From the NCBI RefSeq assembly GCF_008831285.2, contig NC_045143.1:5961503-6025502 (forward strand): 64,000 nt of DNA, in the 5' to 3' direction. A program made the position numbers and the translations under genes. Each line of letters opens with the position of its first letter. Position 1 is the first letter of the stretch. Origin of the DNA: Nymphaea colorata (lineage: Eukaryota; Streptophyta; Magnoliopsida; Nymphaeales; Nymphaeaceae). Shown one piece after another: positions 1 through 15,115 of this stretch. The notes under the pieces were generated by a model. The model ran no database searches. It was not told the DNA's origin and saw only the letters and a program-made list of their open reading frames with translations.

Positions 1-129
1 AGATTTGTGATCTTACAATTTTTTTACCCCCTAGTGGGGAAGGAATGGCTGGAGTTTTGTGAAACTCTGAGTGAAAAAAGGAAAAAAAAAAACAAAAAGA
101 GTTTTCAATGTCCTGTTGTTCTGATGCAG

Positions 130-192
130 GTGATCTTGACAAAAGATGCAAAGGATCTCACTGTAAGTGGAATTCCTGACAAAATGGAGTGA
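130..192 (+). CDS. Possible terminal exon of an unidentified gene
   Basis: A pyrimidine-containing stretch ending in TTCTGATGCAG (to 129) is followed by an open segment starting VILTKDAKDLTVSGIP and stopping at TGA 190-192. The AG border, the reading frame and the stop fit a last coding exon of a gene that begins left of the window. I do not recognise the peptide, and only about 20 residues are visible, so chance is a real alternative. No upstream exon can be seen in bases 1-118, which are A/T-rich and look intronic. Confidence 0.3.
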   Translation: MILTKDAKDLTVSGIPDKME

Positions 193-2534
193 GCCACTTG
201 TGGATCCTGAATTATGTTTGTCTCCTAATCCTGCTGTGTGCTTGGCAATATTCGAGGCATGGTTAATGGGTTTTGGTCTCGACTCAATCTGTACCATATC
301 TTTGGAAAAAATGACTCAAGTATGTATTACAGATTAGATATAAATTCTTATTACTCAATAACTCGAGTTTTTCGACTCGTTTGCAGAATCATATTCGACC
401 ATGCTTCATTTGAAATCTCAATTGGGTTTACTATCGAGTGATTGAAGAACTCAAGCTTTGCTTCAGATCCTACTTAGCTAAAGTGATTCACGGATCTTCA
501 ATTCATGGGCAGCATTTCAAATGACAACTATCTTCTCAGGTGAACAGTAACTCGCAAAATCCCGTTGCCCGATGCAAAACCTTTAGACCATGTTGAAGAT
601 CTGGTTTCATCTCCCAAAACAGGCTATTTTAAAGTTCTAAACTACTTTTTTTGCGCTAAAAGCTAGTTTTTAAACATTATTCTTAGCATCATAGAGAATT
701 GGCCTTTACCTTTTTTCTAATTTTTTCCCCCGCAGATCATGCGTGAAGGATCATACTTACTGTCAATGCCAAGAAAAAAAAAGTTATCTGGGACATTCCA
801 GTACAATGAGTTGCGGATTTTGATCAAAGCTCTCCTGAAAAGAGGGAAGCACATCTGTGAGAGGGACTTATGATCCAACAAGTTCACATGATAATGTAAA
901 TGATACACCAATGATGTGCAGAGTTCGGTCCCCTTAAAAGGAGTAATCTGCTCGGTCAGTACCCACTGTACAGTCATCATGATGAGCATGTGGCTGCATC
1001 AGAATCCACGCATCCGCATTCACTGTATTTTTTTAATATTTACAAGCTTTAACTATTATTGATAACGGACAAAATTCTGCTGCCTTTCTCTCCTCAAGCC
1101 ACTTTATCCCTATTTTAAAGCACGAGTCCGTCCTCTTTTACCTTCACTCATTCCTCAGTTAAATTAACTGTCGGTGTACCTCTAGATTCTTGTCACTACT
1201 TGAAAAATTTTATCAGAACTTATCAGAACTTATGAGTCATGCCTTTTACTTTTCACGAGAACCCTTCTGACATGATGGTGATGCTGATCATGATGATGAT
1301 GATGATGATAGAACAGTTAAATGTAGTTTTCAGGATGGCGGTCATTAGTACCATGTATTGCTATACCATCTTTGTACTAACGATGTTTGTCAGATTTTTT
1401 TCGTTTAGAATATGCATGACTTAATCTTACACTTGGGGATATGAACAGATGGGACTCTCAGTAAATGTAGCAACTAACTGAGCTTGGATGTCTAATAATC
1501 TTGCAGAGTCTGATTCAGATTTAGATTCAGAGTTGGATGATCTCATATGAAACTGATATTGGGTCGATCCATCGTCATCTCCACTTAGGTCTAGATTGAG
1601 TATAAATCTGCAGGAAGTTAGATATTTTATCAGGAAGCAAATTCATTCCGTCCCCATTGGCAGTTCTGTGCGTGGATGTGTTTATGATGGGTAAGGCTTA
1701 AAGGTTACTGTGCATGAACAGGAGAAACAAATCTACGAAGAACCATCGAATTAGATTATGATTCATGTAAGAGGAACCACCTAAACATTTACTGCAGGTA
1801 CAGTTTTGGATGATGAACTCCAAGGACGACAATGGAGATTAGAATTTTTCAAAATTTAGTGTCTTCTTCCATTTAGTCCTAGCCTTTATCAGTAATAACT
1901 GAGATGGAAATGACAGAGAGCTGAAGCAGTTTCAGCTTTTACATTTAATTTTATCACCTGTTCATTGCAAAGATTAGATATATATTCGTGGGCCATCACT
2001 CCAGTACAATCAATGTCTATTTACTGCATTTTTAAAGTCACAGGTAGGCAACGTTCTTATTACAGTGCCTCGACAGATGGTTAATCGTAAAATGAAAGTT
2101 GTAGTACTACATAGGCCCCGACAATGGCGGATATATGTACCTTCATATTATTATTAGATGATGATAGTAAAACTGAAGTGGCAGTCTAAAAATTACGAGG
2201 AAGTAACTTTTACAGTAACCTCCCTTGTGACTGTAACATGGCAGAGCGCATGGAATGGCGGAAACAACCAAAAGAGGTGCAGGCTTTTTCCCAGATTATT
2301 CAAATGCCGCTCATGCCCTTCATCTGTACCTCCCTCTTTTCTCTGGTTTACCAAAATGTACTTTATTCAAGTAACTGCTTTTTTCTCCTTTTTCCTCCGT
2401 TAGCATTCAATGTTCTGGTAATCTTTTCTTTGTTCTATTTTACTTGAGAAGCATGAGTTTTCTCAATATCAAGTTCGCATCTTCTAAAAAAGTTCACTCT
2501 GTTCGCTTTTTTCTTGGCATGCTTATCGTTACAC
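193..2534. other. Intergenic, no gene seen
   Basis: AT-rich DNA with only short unrelated open frames on both strands. It holds a short ATG-repeat stretch near 1272-1310 that gives a poly-Met frame (a simple repeat, not a gene). The right part is the distal upstream region of the bHLH gene at 3216. Confidence 0.5.
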
Positions 2535-2546
2535 AGAGAGCGAGCG

Positions 2547-2599
<53 letters not shown>
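2535..2599 (+). repeat. (GA)n microsatellite
   Basis: About 65 bases of nearly pure GA dinucleotides, preceded by a few GAGC units. It lies about 280 bases upstream of a TATA-like sequence and about 620 bases upstream of the bHLH start codon. GA runs are common in plant promoters, but no specific role can be claimed. Confidence 0.9.
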
Positions 2600-2602
<3 letters not shown>

Positions 2603-2875
2603 AATGGTGAAAATGGTAGCTTCTTTTTCTTGAGTTTTTCCGCTACTCGAGTGGTTGTATCTGTCACTTCTGGTTCAAAAACCTTGGGATCCTTCACTGC
2701 TGTCCTGTACTACATCTAAGGACAAACAGTGGTTTTGGGAAACTGACTTACAGCAAATGAATCCATGAGCGCTTATACGAAGGAGAGGTGCAACCAAAAT
2801 CCAGTACCATCTAGGCACAGTACATTGGTATCTTCCACTCAGTTCTCATTTCTCCATCTCTTCCACTTCATTTAG

Positions 2876-2886
2876 CTATATATAGC
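2876..2886 (+). promoter_or_regulatory. TATA-like element of the bHLH gene
   Basis: The sequence CTATATATAGC lies 330 bases before the ATG at 3216. It suits a promoter if the transcript has a 5' leader with an intron ending at the AG 3197-3198. A candidate donor GTGAGT is at 2973. The assignment is inferred from position and motif only. Confidence 0.4.
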
Positions 2887-3215
2887 TTCAGTTAAACCCT
2901 CGTCAGAAGAATGAAGACCAGTCATCTCCCTGATAAAGATGAAGACCAACCATTAGAAACCTGCATTCTCCCGTGAGTCGATTGCGGTCGGAACATTCAG
3001 GATGCTGCAAATTCCTCGGGCTTTAATGCTAAGAGAGGTTCTTTCTTTTACTTTCCTCCTTCCACCCTGTTGCACAAAAAGTTTTTCTACTAATGCTTCA
3101 ATCGTCCAGTTTTTTGTCTTTCTTCTTCTGGATGCTTTTTTGTTTGCCTCTCATGGGTTCAAACCCCATGCTTTTGTTGGAAATCCATGATATTGCAGGT
3201 CGTCTTGAGAACAGT

Positions 3216-4439
3216 ATGGAGGAACTGATGCAGGGGGCAAACCATTCAGGCTCCGGACAGGATCATTTCAATTTGGCAATGGAAGGACTGGTGTGGGAGG
3301 GTCCATCTGCAGCTGCAACCCTGTTAAATGCCCTGGGCCTGCCTCCTGCCTTCTGGAGCTCTACGATGGAGAATTCTCGTGAATTCCTGACGGCGTCAGA
3401 TTCTGTTGCCGGTGATTATCGACCACATGTGGATGTCACCAATAATTCAATGGATTCTGGTGGTGTAGAAGAAAGAATGGTAGATGGAAATGCAGACTTA
3501 GCCACCAAATTCGTTTATAATGCAGGATCTAGCTTCAGCATGAGCAACAGAAATCAGGAGGAAGAGCTGAGATTACCACCAAATGTCGGTTGCTTAAGTA
3601 GGGCTTCAATTCTTCAAGAACAACCTTTTGATCCTCCCGTTCTGCCCGACCCTCTGAATTGCTTGATCTCTTCGACCAACAGCACCTTGAATGCATCTGT
3701 GGAGGATGATGGTATTTCTCTTCAAATTGAGATCATGGATCCGGAAAATTCGGTAATCACGTCCAACATGAAGGGTTCTTGGACTGTAAGCTGGAGCGGC
3801 GTCGCCGGTGGGGGCGGTGGTGCAATTTCGTCCGAGTCTACCGAGCAGGACGAGGCAGCTTCTCAATCGTCATGCCACCAAACCAAGAAGAGGAAATCCC
3901 CGGAAGGATCTACTTGCTGTTTCAGCCTCGGAGGCGAAAACTACCTTTCTTTCGACGCACTTGGATCGAATTTTCCCGCGGACAGCGGCGGTAGCGGCGG
4001 ATTCAAGCTCGTCACTGCGAATCCATTAGAACAAAAGAAACCAAAACCAGAGAAGCTTGAGAAATCAAGAAGCATCGACTTCATGAACTCAAATGCTCTC
4101 ATGATGGGGCCTGATACAGAAACGATTGCTGCCATGAAGGAAATGATATACAGAGCAGCAGCATTAAGGCCGATCAGTGCAGCCACGGAAAACATCGAGA
4201 AGCCCAAGAGGAAAAACGTCAGGATCTCAACAGATCCACAGACGGTGGCAGCAAGGCAGAGGAGGGAGAGGATCAGCGACAGAATTAGGATTCTGCAGAG
4301 GTTGGTTCCCGGAGGCACCAAGATGGACACTGCAACTATGCTTGACGAAGCTGCAAACTATCTTAGATTTCTCAAGTCCCAAGTATCTGCGCTTCAATCC
4401 CTTGGGAGTGCCACAACCAGCATCAATTATCATCAATGA
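3216..4439 (+). CDS. bHLH87-like: bHLH transcription factor, bHLH87-like (HECATE clade, subfamily VIIIb)
   Basis: Single coding exon, 407 aa. The start is the ATG at 3216, just after a good acceptor (TTGCAG to 3198), so the longer open frame from 3093 is probably 5'-UTR intron. The C-terminal bHLH domain (about residues 340-396) reads [17 protein letters not shown] followed by [20 protein letters not shown], typical of HEC/IND proteins. The conserved Glu of the basic region is Ala, as in that clade, so binding to a standard E-box is doubtful. A short helix, [13 protein letters not shown] (308-319), precedes it, as in bHLH87 and HECs. The long N-terminal part (1-300) is Ser/Gly-rich with a conserved-looking [20 protein letters not shown]. 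At 407 aa it is longer than HEC1-3 and nearer bHLH87, and 'AANYLRFL' also favours bHLH87. It is a nuclear regulator; HEC relatives act in gynoecium and meristem development. Confidence 0.9.
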   Translation: MEELMQGANHSGSGQDHFNLAMEGLVWEGPSAAATLLNALGLPPAFWSSTMENSREFLTASDSVAGDYRPHVDVTNNSMDSGGVEERMVDGNADLATKFVYNAGSSFSMSNRNQEEELRLPPNVGCLSRASILQEQPFDPPVLPDPLNCLISSTNSTLNASVEDDGISLQIEIMDPENSVITSNMKGSWTVSWSGVAGGGGGAISSESTEQDEAASQSSCHQTKKRKSPEGSTCCFSLGGENYLSFDALGSNFPADSGGSGGFKLVTANPLEQKKPKPEKLEKSRSIDFMNSNALMMGPDTETIAAMKEMIYRAAALRPISAATENIEKPKRKNVRISTDPQTVAARQRRERISDRIRILQRLVPGGTKMDTATMLDEAANYLRFLKSQVSALQSLGSATTSINYHQ

Positions 4440-8770
<4,331 letters not shown>

Positions 8771-9645
8771 GGGTTGCGACAAAGGAAGACATTTTCCGAC
8801 CGAGAAAACGGTGCCACCGGGTCATAATTTGAGGGTGGGCGAACTTGTGGGATTTGTATTGTTCCTTAATCGTGGGTTAATTAGTGATGTTTACAAGTAA
8901 TCTTGCCCCCTCCACATGGATTGCGACAGAGGAAAACATTTTCCGACCAAAAACGGTGCCGCCAGGTCATAATTTGAGGGTGGGTGAACTTGTGAGATTT
9001 GTATTATTCCTTAATGGTGGGTTAATTTGTGATGTTTACAAGTAACCTTGCCCCCTCCACATGGATTGTGACAGAGGAAAACATTTTCCGACCAAAAACA
9101 GCGCCACCAGGTCATAATTTGAAGGTGGGTGAACTTGTGGAATTTGTATTGTTCCTTAATGGTGGGTTAATTCGTGATGTTTACAAGTAATATTGCCCCC
9201 TCAACACGGATTAAGACAAAGGAAACATTTTTCGATGGAAGACGACACCGCCAGGTCATAATTTGAGAATAGGCGAACTTGTGAGATTTGTATTGTTCCT
9301 TAATGGCAGGTTAATTCGTGATGTTTACAAGTAATGTTGCCCCTCAACATGGATTACGACAAAGGAAAACACTTTCCGACAGAAAACGGCACCGGGTATA
9401 ATTTGAGGGTGGGTAAACTTGTGGGATTTGTATAGTTCCTTAATGGCGGGTTAATTCAGAATGTTTACAAGTAATCTTGCCCCCTCAACATGGATTGCGA
9501 CAAAGGGAAACTTTTTCCAATGGAAAACGGCGCCGCCAGGTCTTAATTTGAGGGTGGGTGAACTTGTGGGATTTGTATTGTTCCTTAATGGTGGGTTAAT
9601 TCGTGATGTTTACAAGTAAATCTTGCCCCCTTCAAAATGGATTGT
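8771..9645 (+). repeat. Tandem array, six copies of a ~145-bp unit
   Basis: Successive units begin near 8771, 8918, 9063, 9208, 9351 and 9492, giving lengths of 147, 145, 145, 143, 141 and 147 bases. Each carries the landmarks GACAAAGGAAAACATTTTCC, GCCAGGTCATAATTTGAGGG, TTGTATTGTTCCTTAATGG and GATGTTTACAAGTAATCTTG in the same order. Copies differ by scattered substitutions and small indels and share no open frame, so this is a short satellite-like array, not a coding repeat. Units 2, 3 and 6 look closest to one another. Confidence 0.95.
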
Positions 9646-9671
9646 TTTTGTTCCATCATATTTCTTAATAA

Positions 9672-9870
9672 GCAGTGGCGGAACTAAAAATTTTTGGCCA
9701 AAAAGCACTAATACAAGGTAATCAAATTTTGGACGCTCCGAAATACTTTAGACCCTTTAGATATATTGTAACATGGTTGAAGAGTGCCAATATATAAACA
9801 AGCAAAGAGTTATGACACACTAATATGTAAATAAGTAATTTGTGCATGTCTGTGTGGGCAATTGCCCACC
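9672..9870 (+). mobile_element. Small non-autonomous element (MULE-like), degraded
   Basis: Begins AGTGGCGGAACTAAAAATTT and contains near its right end the perfect 16-base palindrome GTGGGCAATTGCCCAC (9854-9869). The same start motif and palindrome type occur in the better-preserved 177-bp element at 61154-61330. No target-site duplication could be fixed here, so the ends are approximate. Confidence 0.45.
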
Positions 9871-12328
9871 TAAACAACCTTTCATGATAAAAATGATGTA
9901 AATATCTTATTTGTTGCCAACATCTAACATCTTGGACGAAAACGTCTGATACATTCACCTTCCCTGTTACAATCTTGGGGGTCTAACAAAAAGTTTTCAG
10001 AAAATAATTTATTCTTAATTTAGTTTGATGGGGACTTTCTCTTGACACCCTCCATGGTTTTTTGAATCAGAAGTGTATGTGTAACGTGTCTCAAGTAGCA
10101 CTTTTCTCCTTTGCCAGTCAAACACGGTGTTTAGTTACTGGCATTTACAATGGTGTATTAAGTGCGGTTCCCATCTTGAAATAAGAGAGTCCGCGTAACA
10201 TCAGCCACGCCTTGTAACAACCAAGACAAACATTCAAACTCTATTAAGTTGCCTTCATACTTGGAGAGCACAATTTTGTGGATCTGAATCCGAGCCTTAA
10301 CTTTAGATCCAACAGTTGCATGGGTTCAGTCTGGATTTGCAGTTGGATGAGCCAATAAATATGATCTGTAGGTCTAGATTCGGTATCTAACTGAATTGCA
10401 TAAAAAAAGTAGGATATGAGACAAATCTTGTCATCTGATTAAGGATTCAAATCGAATTCAAATATAAGAAATGACATTTTCAGATTCAAATTTAAGTAAA
10501 CATTAACTTGGTTTGTATATAGATCTGGATCAGACATGGTTTTAAATAAATATCTTATACACAATGACTATAATATGGTTTAGATTCGGCTTAAGAACTG
10601 GATTCAGATGTTAGTCTAAAAAATTGAATTCCGAACATATTCAGACTTGAATTTGAAACTTTGGATTTTGGATATAGTATAGATTTTTCTCCGTCAGAGT
10701 TAGAATGTAAATTCGAATATGAATGTACAGATATCCCCGAAAAAGGAGACAATGGTGAAATATATATCAGATTCGAATTCGATCTTGGCATCTCTACCCA
10801 TTCATAATGGAAAGATGTAAATTATGAGCACTGATCATTCGCACTAAACTAAGAATCCATTGGGAGCAATGGTGAAACCCCTTAGGCATAACTTCAAGTA
10901 AATGACCAAAATGCCCTTAAAATAAAAAGGAGATAAAAGGAGGAAGGTAAGGCGGCACAAATGCCCCTCACATGACCATGTGGCCGCCATGTGAGGGGTA
11001 GCTCAGCGGTCGGCTCCTGTTTCTACTGTATGGTTTTTGGGTTTAGGGTTTACGGGTTTTAAGTATGTCAAAATTATTCTAATCGAATTTAAATGTGCTA
11101 AGTAGTGTTGAACGAATTAAATTAGTCCTATGGCATTTTGAATAAGGGAACAATTCATCGGGACAAATGGCCACCTGCATCTCATTCCAGCATCCCCTAA
11201 ATTCTGGGATGCAAATTAAGGTTCAGATCAAGGGCAGATAAGTATATTAGTGGTTGGGTTGGAGTCATTTTCTATAAAACCAAGATGACAAGGTCCTCAT
11301 ACCAGATCCAACCAATCATACCATAATCTCTCCCCCCCACCCTCTCTCTTTTTCTCTCTCTCTCTCTAACCACTTGTTTTGGTCTTGTCATTTCATAGAG
11401 CAGCAGTGGAGATAGAGATTTTTTATTAAAGGCCACTACTATTATAAATTTTGAATTTTAAGTGAATATATATATATATATGTAATAATGGTGTATGTAT
11501 TATAATGGTCGTGTTTCAAAAATATGATACGATATACCACCTGCACCGTATAGTTATGATACAGGCACCATTCCGTACGATACAGTTACAATACATTATG
11601 ATACAATTGTGATACCTCAAAAGACAGTTATCATATATTACGATACGTTAATTTTTTATTGATTTTTTATAATTTTTATAATTTTTTTTATTTTTTGATT
11701 ATTCTTTTAAAAAAATATGATATAATTATTATGCATTACGACGGTTTACGATATAACGTATCTTAAAGCCAGACCAATACGGGTTATGATACACTTTTTA
11801 CAACATTGATATATAAGCTTGTTTAAACAATTGCCTACACCAACCTATAGGTCGAGAAAGTACATCAAAAAGTGTGGACATATCAAAAGAATCATAGGGA
11901 AAGAGACTCAATTTGATCATGTTGGTTTTCAAAAGATGCTTGTTTGTTATCAAATGGTGGATGTGCACAACTGCTTTCCTTTTCTTCTCACCCGTGGGGT
12001 TCAGGACTCCTTTAAGATCATGAGAATTGAAGTAATGGCCGAACTTTCTTCCCCCCTTGGAACCAACTTAGTCGAATATGATAGTTTCCAATGTTTATTA
12101 AACATGCAAGGCTAATGGAATCACAAATTTGATACGAAGAGGGCACCGGTTTTATTATCCATGCAAGATCCCTGGAGAGAGATAGAGAGAGAAAGGTCCA
12201 TGATCCAATCCTGGAGAGAAAGAAAGATTCAACTCAGATACAAAGAGAGAGAGGTCCATGATCCAATCCATGAAAGATCAAGGGAGATGATGCAACTTAT
12301 AACCACAAGATGGAGTGCAGCTCACTAC
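9871..12328. other. Intergenic, repeat-derived, no gene recognised
   Basis: Around 10290-10798 is a sequence rich in GGATTCAGATTTGAA-like words ending near TTGGCATCTCTAC, resembling the hAT-like family. A perfect 11-bp inverted repeat lies at 10964-10974/10988-10998. GTTTAGGGTTTA at about 11038 resembles a telobox. About 11401-11850 looks like another GTGG..-type element carrying a second AT-rich insertion. An open frame of 98 codons (11819-12115, no ATG check possible beyond the frame itself) matches nothing I know. Confidence 0.4.
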
Positions 12329-12754
12329 CTAGGCTAGCGACGGCGACGGCGACGGCGAGGGGCTGAGGATCCTTTTCCGGCCTTTCAGTTGCTTATGGCA
12401 CACAAGTTGCAGCTTCTTGGTGCGGTTGACGGGCAGGTTCAGGAAGTACTGCAGCCGGTGCAGGCAAAAGCGAGGGAGATCAAGCAGGCTCCGGCAGGCC
12501 GTCCTGCTCGGCACCTTCCCTTTCTCGGCGAACTGATAGTACTCCGAGGCATGGAAGCTCAGATTCTCCACACAGTCGACCACCGGCCTGAAATGCCGAG
12601 GGAAACGCTCCAAATCAGGCTCCTGGATCCTCGGCCCATCCCATGGCCACGGGAAACCCCACGCCCATGCTTGGGCCTGCTGCGCCAGCACCAGTGGAGC
12701 CAACACCAACCACGCCAACACCGCTGCCCGGCTGCTGCCCTTCATCTTCTCCAT
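12329..12754 (-). CDS. Small secreted protein, possibly prolamin-like/ECA1 family
   Basis: Single-exon frame of 141 aa read from the ATG at 12754; a second Met lies three codons on. The N-terminus (MEKMKGSSRAAVLAWLVLAPLVLAQQAQA region) is a clear signal peptide with likely cleavage after the Ala-rich end. The mature part is Trp/Pro-rich (WAWGFPWPW), followed by a domain with four cysteines: DCVENL, TACRSLL, RFCLHRL and LVCHKQL. The spacing loosely resembles the prolamin-like (ECA1/EC1-type) fold of secreted reproductive proteins, but the usual six-Cys pattern and CC pair are incomplete. The C-terminus is an SPSPSPSPS tail encoded by a TCGCCG repeat, and looks recently expanded. The gene is GC-rich compared with its flanks. 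Membership in the family is an inference. Confidence 0.55.
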   Translation of the reverse strand: MEKMKGSSRAAVLAWLVLAPLVLAQQAQAWAWGFPWPWDGPRIQEPDLERFPRHFRPVVDCVENLSFHASEYYQFAEKGKVPSRTACRSLLDLPRFCLHRLQYFLNLPVNRTKKLQLVCHKQLKGRKRILSPSPSPSPSLA

Positions 12755-12840
12755 GCAAGTTACTTTCTCCAGACTCCCTGTGTACATACATATATGTAGG
12801 CTTTGGGCTGTGCCGTTCATATGCAGGAGCTACAACGTAA

Positions 12841-14980
12841 ACTGATCTTCAGAATTATGGAGGTAAAGCTTTCATGGTGTCAAATGGTGCGTTTAGTTCT
12901 TGCAGGTTTCAATTGAGAACGTGAAACCAAGCCGATTCATTGAATATGGCATTTACATTCCAATTAGTTTAACGGCAAAAGGTCTAGTGTCAGTTTCAAG
13001 ATTTCATTAAAAGTATTCATAAGTTGTTGTTAAAAGTGCCAGGAACTGTCCTCGATTGCGTTCTAGTAATAAATTTTTAATTTTTAATCATCTAACAAAT
13101 TATATATATATATATATATAAAAAGCCTTGCCCCAAGAAAACAAACAATAAAACGGAACATGCATATAAGAAAATTAACTTTTTCATATGATAGGTGTTC
13201 GTTTCCAGTTTAGTTTCATGCTTTTTTGTGAGATTCAATTTGATATTGTGCTAATTGATGCTCATATTTATCGGCAGTTTGAGGTCAACCATGAATTCGC
13301 TAAATGGACATGAATCGACTGTTTCATCTCAGACTTCGCTAATATGCAAGGTAACAATAATGTAAAACATTTCTTTTGTTGAAAAGACGCCATTGGCGGC
13401 ATGAAGAACATTTTGTTATTGTTTTATGAATCTTACTAAATATATTAATGAACTACTTGTCCAAGTATATCCTGAATTTGTTCCAATATTTGTAGCAGAT
13501 TCATAAAAAAAAGTTACAAGCAAAAATGCTTCGATAATGATATACCATAGAAAAGTTGGTTGATAAAGAGTTCAAGCTTCTTTTATATATGTTAACTTGA
13601 ACATAAACTATTCCTTTTTAAATCTAGGGGCAGTCGGTCCGCCCACTTGATTTGATAGGTTAATTTTGTGACATTTACATTTGAAAAAGTTCAAATATTT
13701 TAACATTATTCCATACATTCTTTTATTCAAAACTAAGTAAAATAAAATCCGAACCGAAAGCTGCTGAAAAACCCTTTGATTTGAGCGTATTTCTATATAA
13801 ATGAAGGAAGAGGGGAAGAAAAAAAACTAACTTCAATTCAATGACTAGAGCATTTGATAATAAAGTTAATAAGTTTTTGAATCAAACCAGCTAAACTTGC
13901 CAATTCGGCAAAACATATATTCATTAAAAAACATAAATGAAAAAATGTAAAAGAAGTGACTAAAAAATTATTCATATTTGAAAAATAATAAAAAATGACA
14001 CGTGACGCTTCTATATCAGCCGCTAAATCAAATTGGTTCCCTGCTAATTCCATTAAAATCGAGGCCAATTTTTATAACATTAATAACAATTTGGGGAGAC
14101 CTAGCATCTCCTAAGAAATATCAGAGCTCGCAAATTATTTTTTAAAATAATTTCAAAATAAAACATCACCATCACGGCAGGAGTAGAGCCATGGGATCAC
14201 CTATTTATTTTTTAAATTTTGTATTTAAATTTAAATTTTTTTATTTATATAAAGATTTGAAAAATTATATTTTTGGTCTTTGTTAAATATTCAAAATATA
14301 AAAAAAAACCTTAAATAGAGTTTCGTCTTAAAGTTTTTTGTCATAAAAAAATTGAAATGATTTGTATGAAAACCAAAATTAAGAGTACGTAGATCTATAT
14401 AAAAATCTTCTGCGGTTGAATAGAATCTTGGAGTATTATGACTAAAAAGACTGTAAGGAATACAGTCTATGGTCAGGAAAATAAAAAACAATTATTATAT
14501 ATATATATATATTTATATACTCTTTCTCTTTCTAAAAACTGGGGGCCGCAACCCTCTGTCTTAGGATCACTTTTTTTTTTTTAAGTAGGGCACGTTACAA
14601 AGAACACCTAACTCTTGCGATCCTCTCTCTAGATGAGTTCACCAATGGGGACTGAGATTTAGGAGACAATCGTTTCCCTCTCGAGGGGCCGTTGATCATG
14701 GAGATCGGACGCTGCTGCTTCGGTATCTATCTCTTTCTCTCTCTAAATCCACCTGCCAACGTAGGTGGCGGGAAGGGAGGCCCCAGCTTGCACGCTTTTT
14801 GAGCGACGTGTAAGGGATGAGTTTCCAACTTGGCATTTGCGAAACCGCCTTCACCCAAATCCCTTGTGCCCTTCTCTCTCTCTTTCTATCTTTCCGAGTT
14901 CCCTTACTGGTCGCTCCTCCCTTCTTTCTCTCTCTCTCCTCCCCCTTAGATATTATGCCTCTTTTTTCTCTCACTTAGAT
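12841..14980. other. Intergenic, upstream of the small secreted gene and of ELF3
   Basis: AT-rich with TA runs at about 13101-13121 and 14497-14511. A GAGTAGAGCCATGGGATCACC stretch near 14181 recalls the start motif of the small elements noted elsewhere. The last 400 bases are CT-rich (14880-15010) and probably belong to the ELF3 promoter and 5' leader. No gene recognised. Confidence 0.4.
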
Positions 14981-15050
14981 ATTCTCTCTCTCTCTCTCTC
15001 CCTCTCCACCACATCCTCCGTTGCCTTTTGGGCAGTGAGCTTCTCCAGAG

Positions 15051-15083
15051 ATGGGTTGTGTTGTTTGGATTCCTCTGGTGTAG
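15051..15083 (+). promoter_or_regulatory. Upstream ORF of 10 codons before ELF3
   Basis: ATG at 15051 opens [10 protein letters not shown] and stops at TAG 15081-15083. The last G of that stop is the first G of the GAA repeat that runs up to the ELF3 start. If the ELF3 transcript starts upstream of 15051, as its long CT-rich leader suggests, this uORF would be read first. The distance for re-initiation would then be set by the length of the repeat. Confidence 0.45.
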
Positions 15084-15115
15084 AAGAAGAAGAAGAAGAA
15101 GAAGAAGAAGAAGAA
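15083..15115 (+). repeat. (GAA)11 microsatellite ending in the ELF3 start codon
   Basis: Eleven uninterrupted GAA units. The final A (15115) is the A of the ELF3 ATG (15115-15117). The frame in register with ELF3 reads the repeat as poly-Arg, but has no ATG upstream of it. Confidence 0.95.

Noticed and set aside
3140-3180. tRNA-like GGTTCAAACCCC box
   Set aside because: No cloverleaf arms or A-box can be formed around it; it is inside the leader intron of the bHLH gene.
3093-3215. 41 extra N-terminal residues on the bHLH protein
   Set aside because: A good 3' splice site lies between this ATG and the one at 3216. The extension is Phe/Leu-rich and unlike family members, so it is probably leader intron.
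8771-9645. CRISPR-like array
   Set aside because: The whole ~145-bp unit repeats without unique spacers, and the genome is eukaryotic.
12389-12840. Plus-strand frames of 136 and 65 codons
   Set aside because: They are shadows of the minus-strand secreted-protein gene, Pro/Arg/His-rich from its GC-rich codons, without their own features.
15028-15114. N-terminal poly-Arg extension of ELF3 in frame with its ATG
   Set aside because: The frame is open upstream through the GAA repeat, but its first codon is TTG and there is no ATG. The conserved ELF3 N-terminus begins at 15115.
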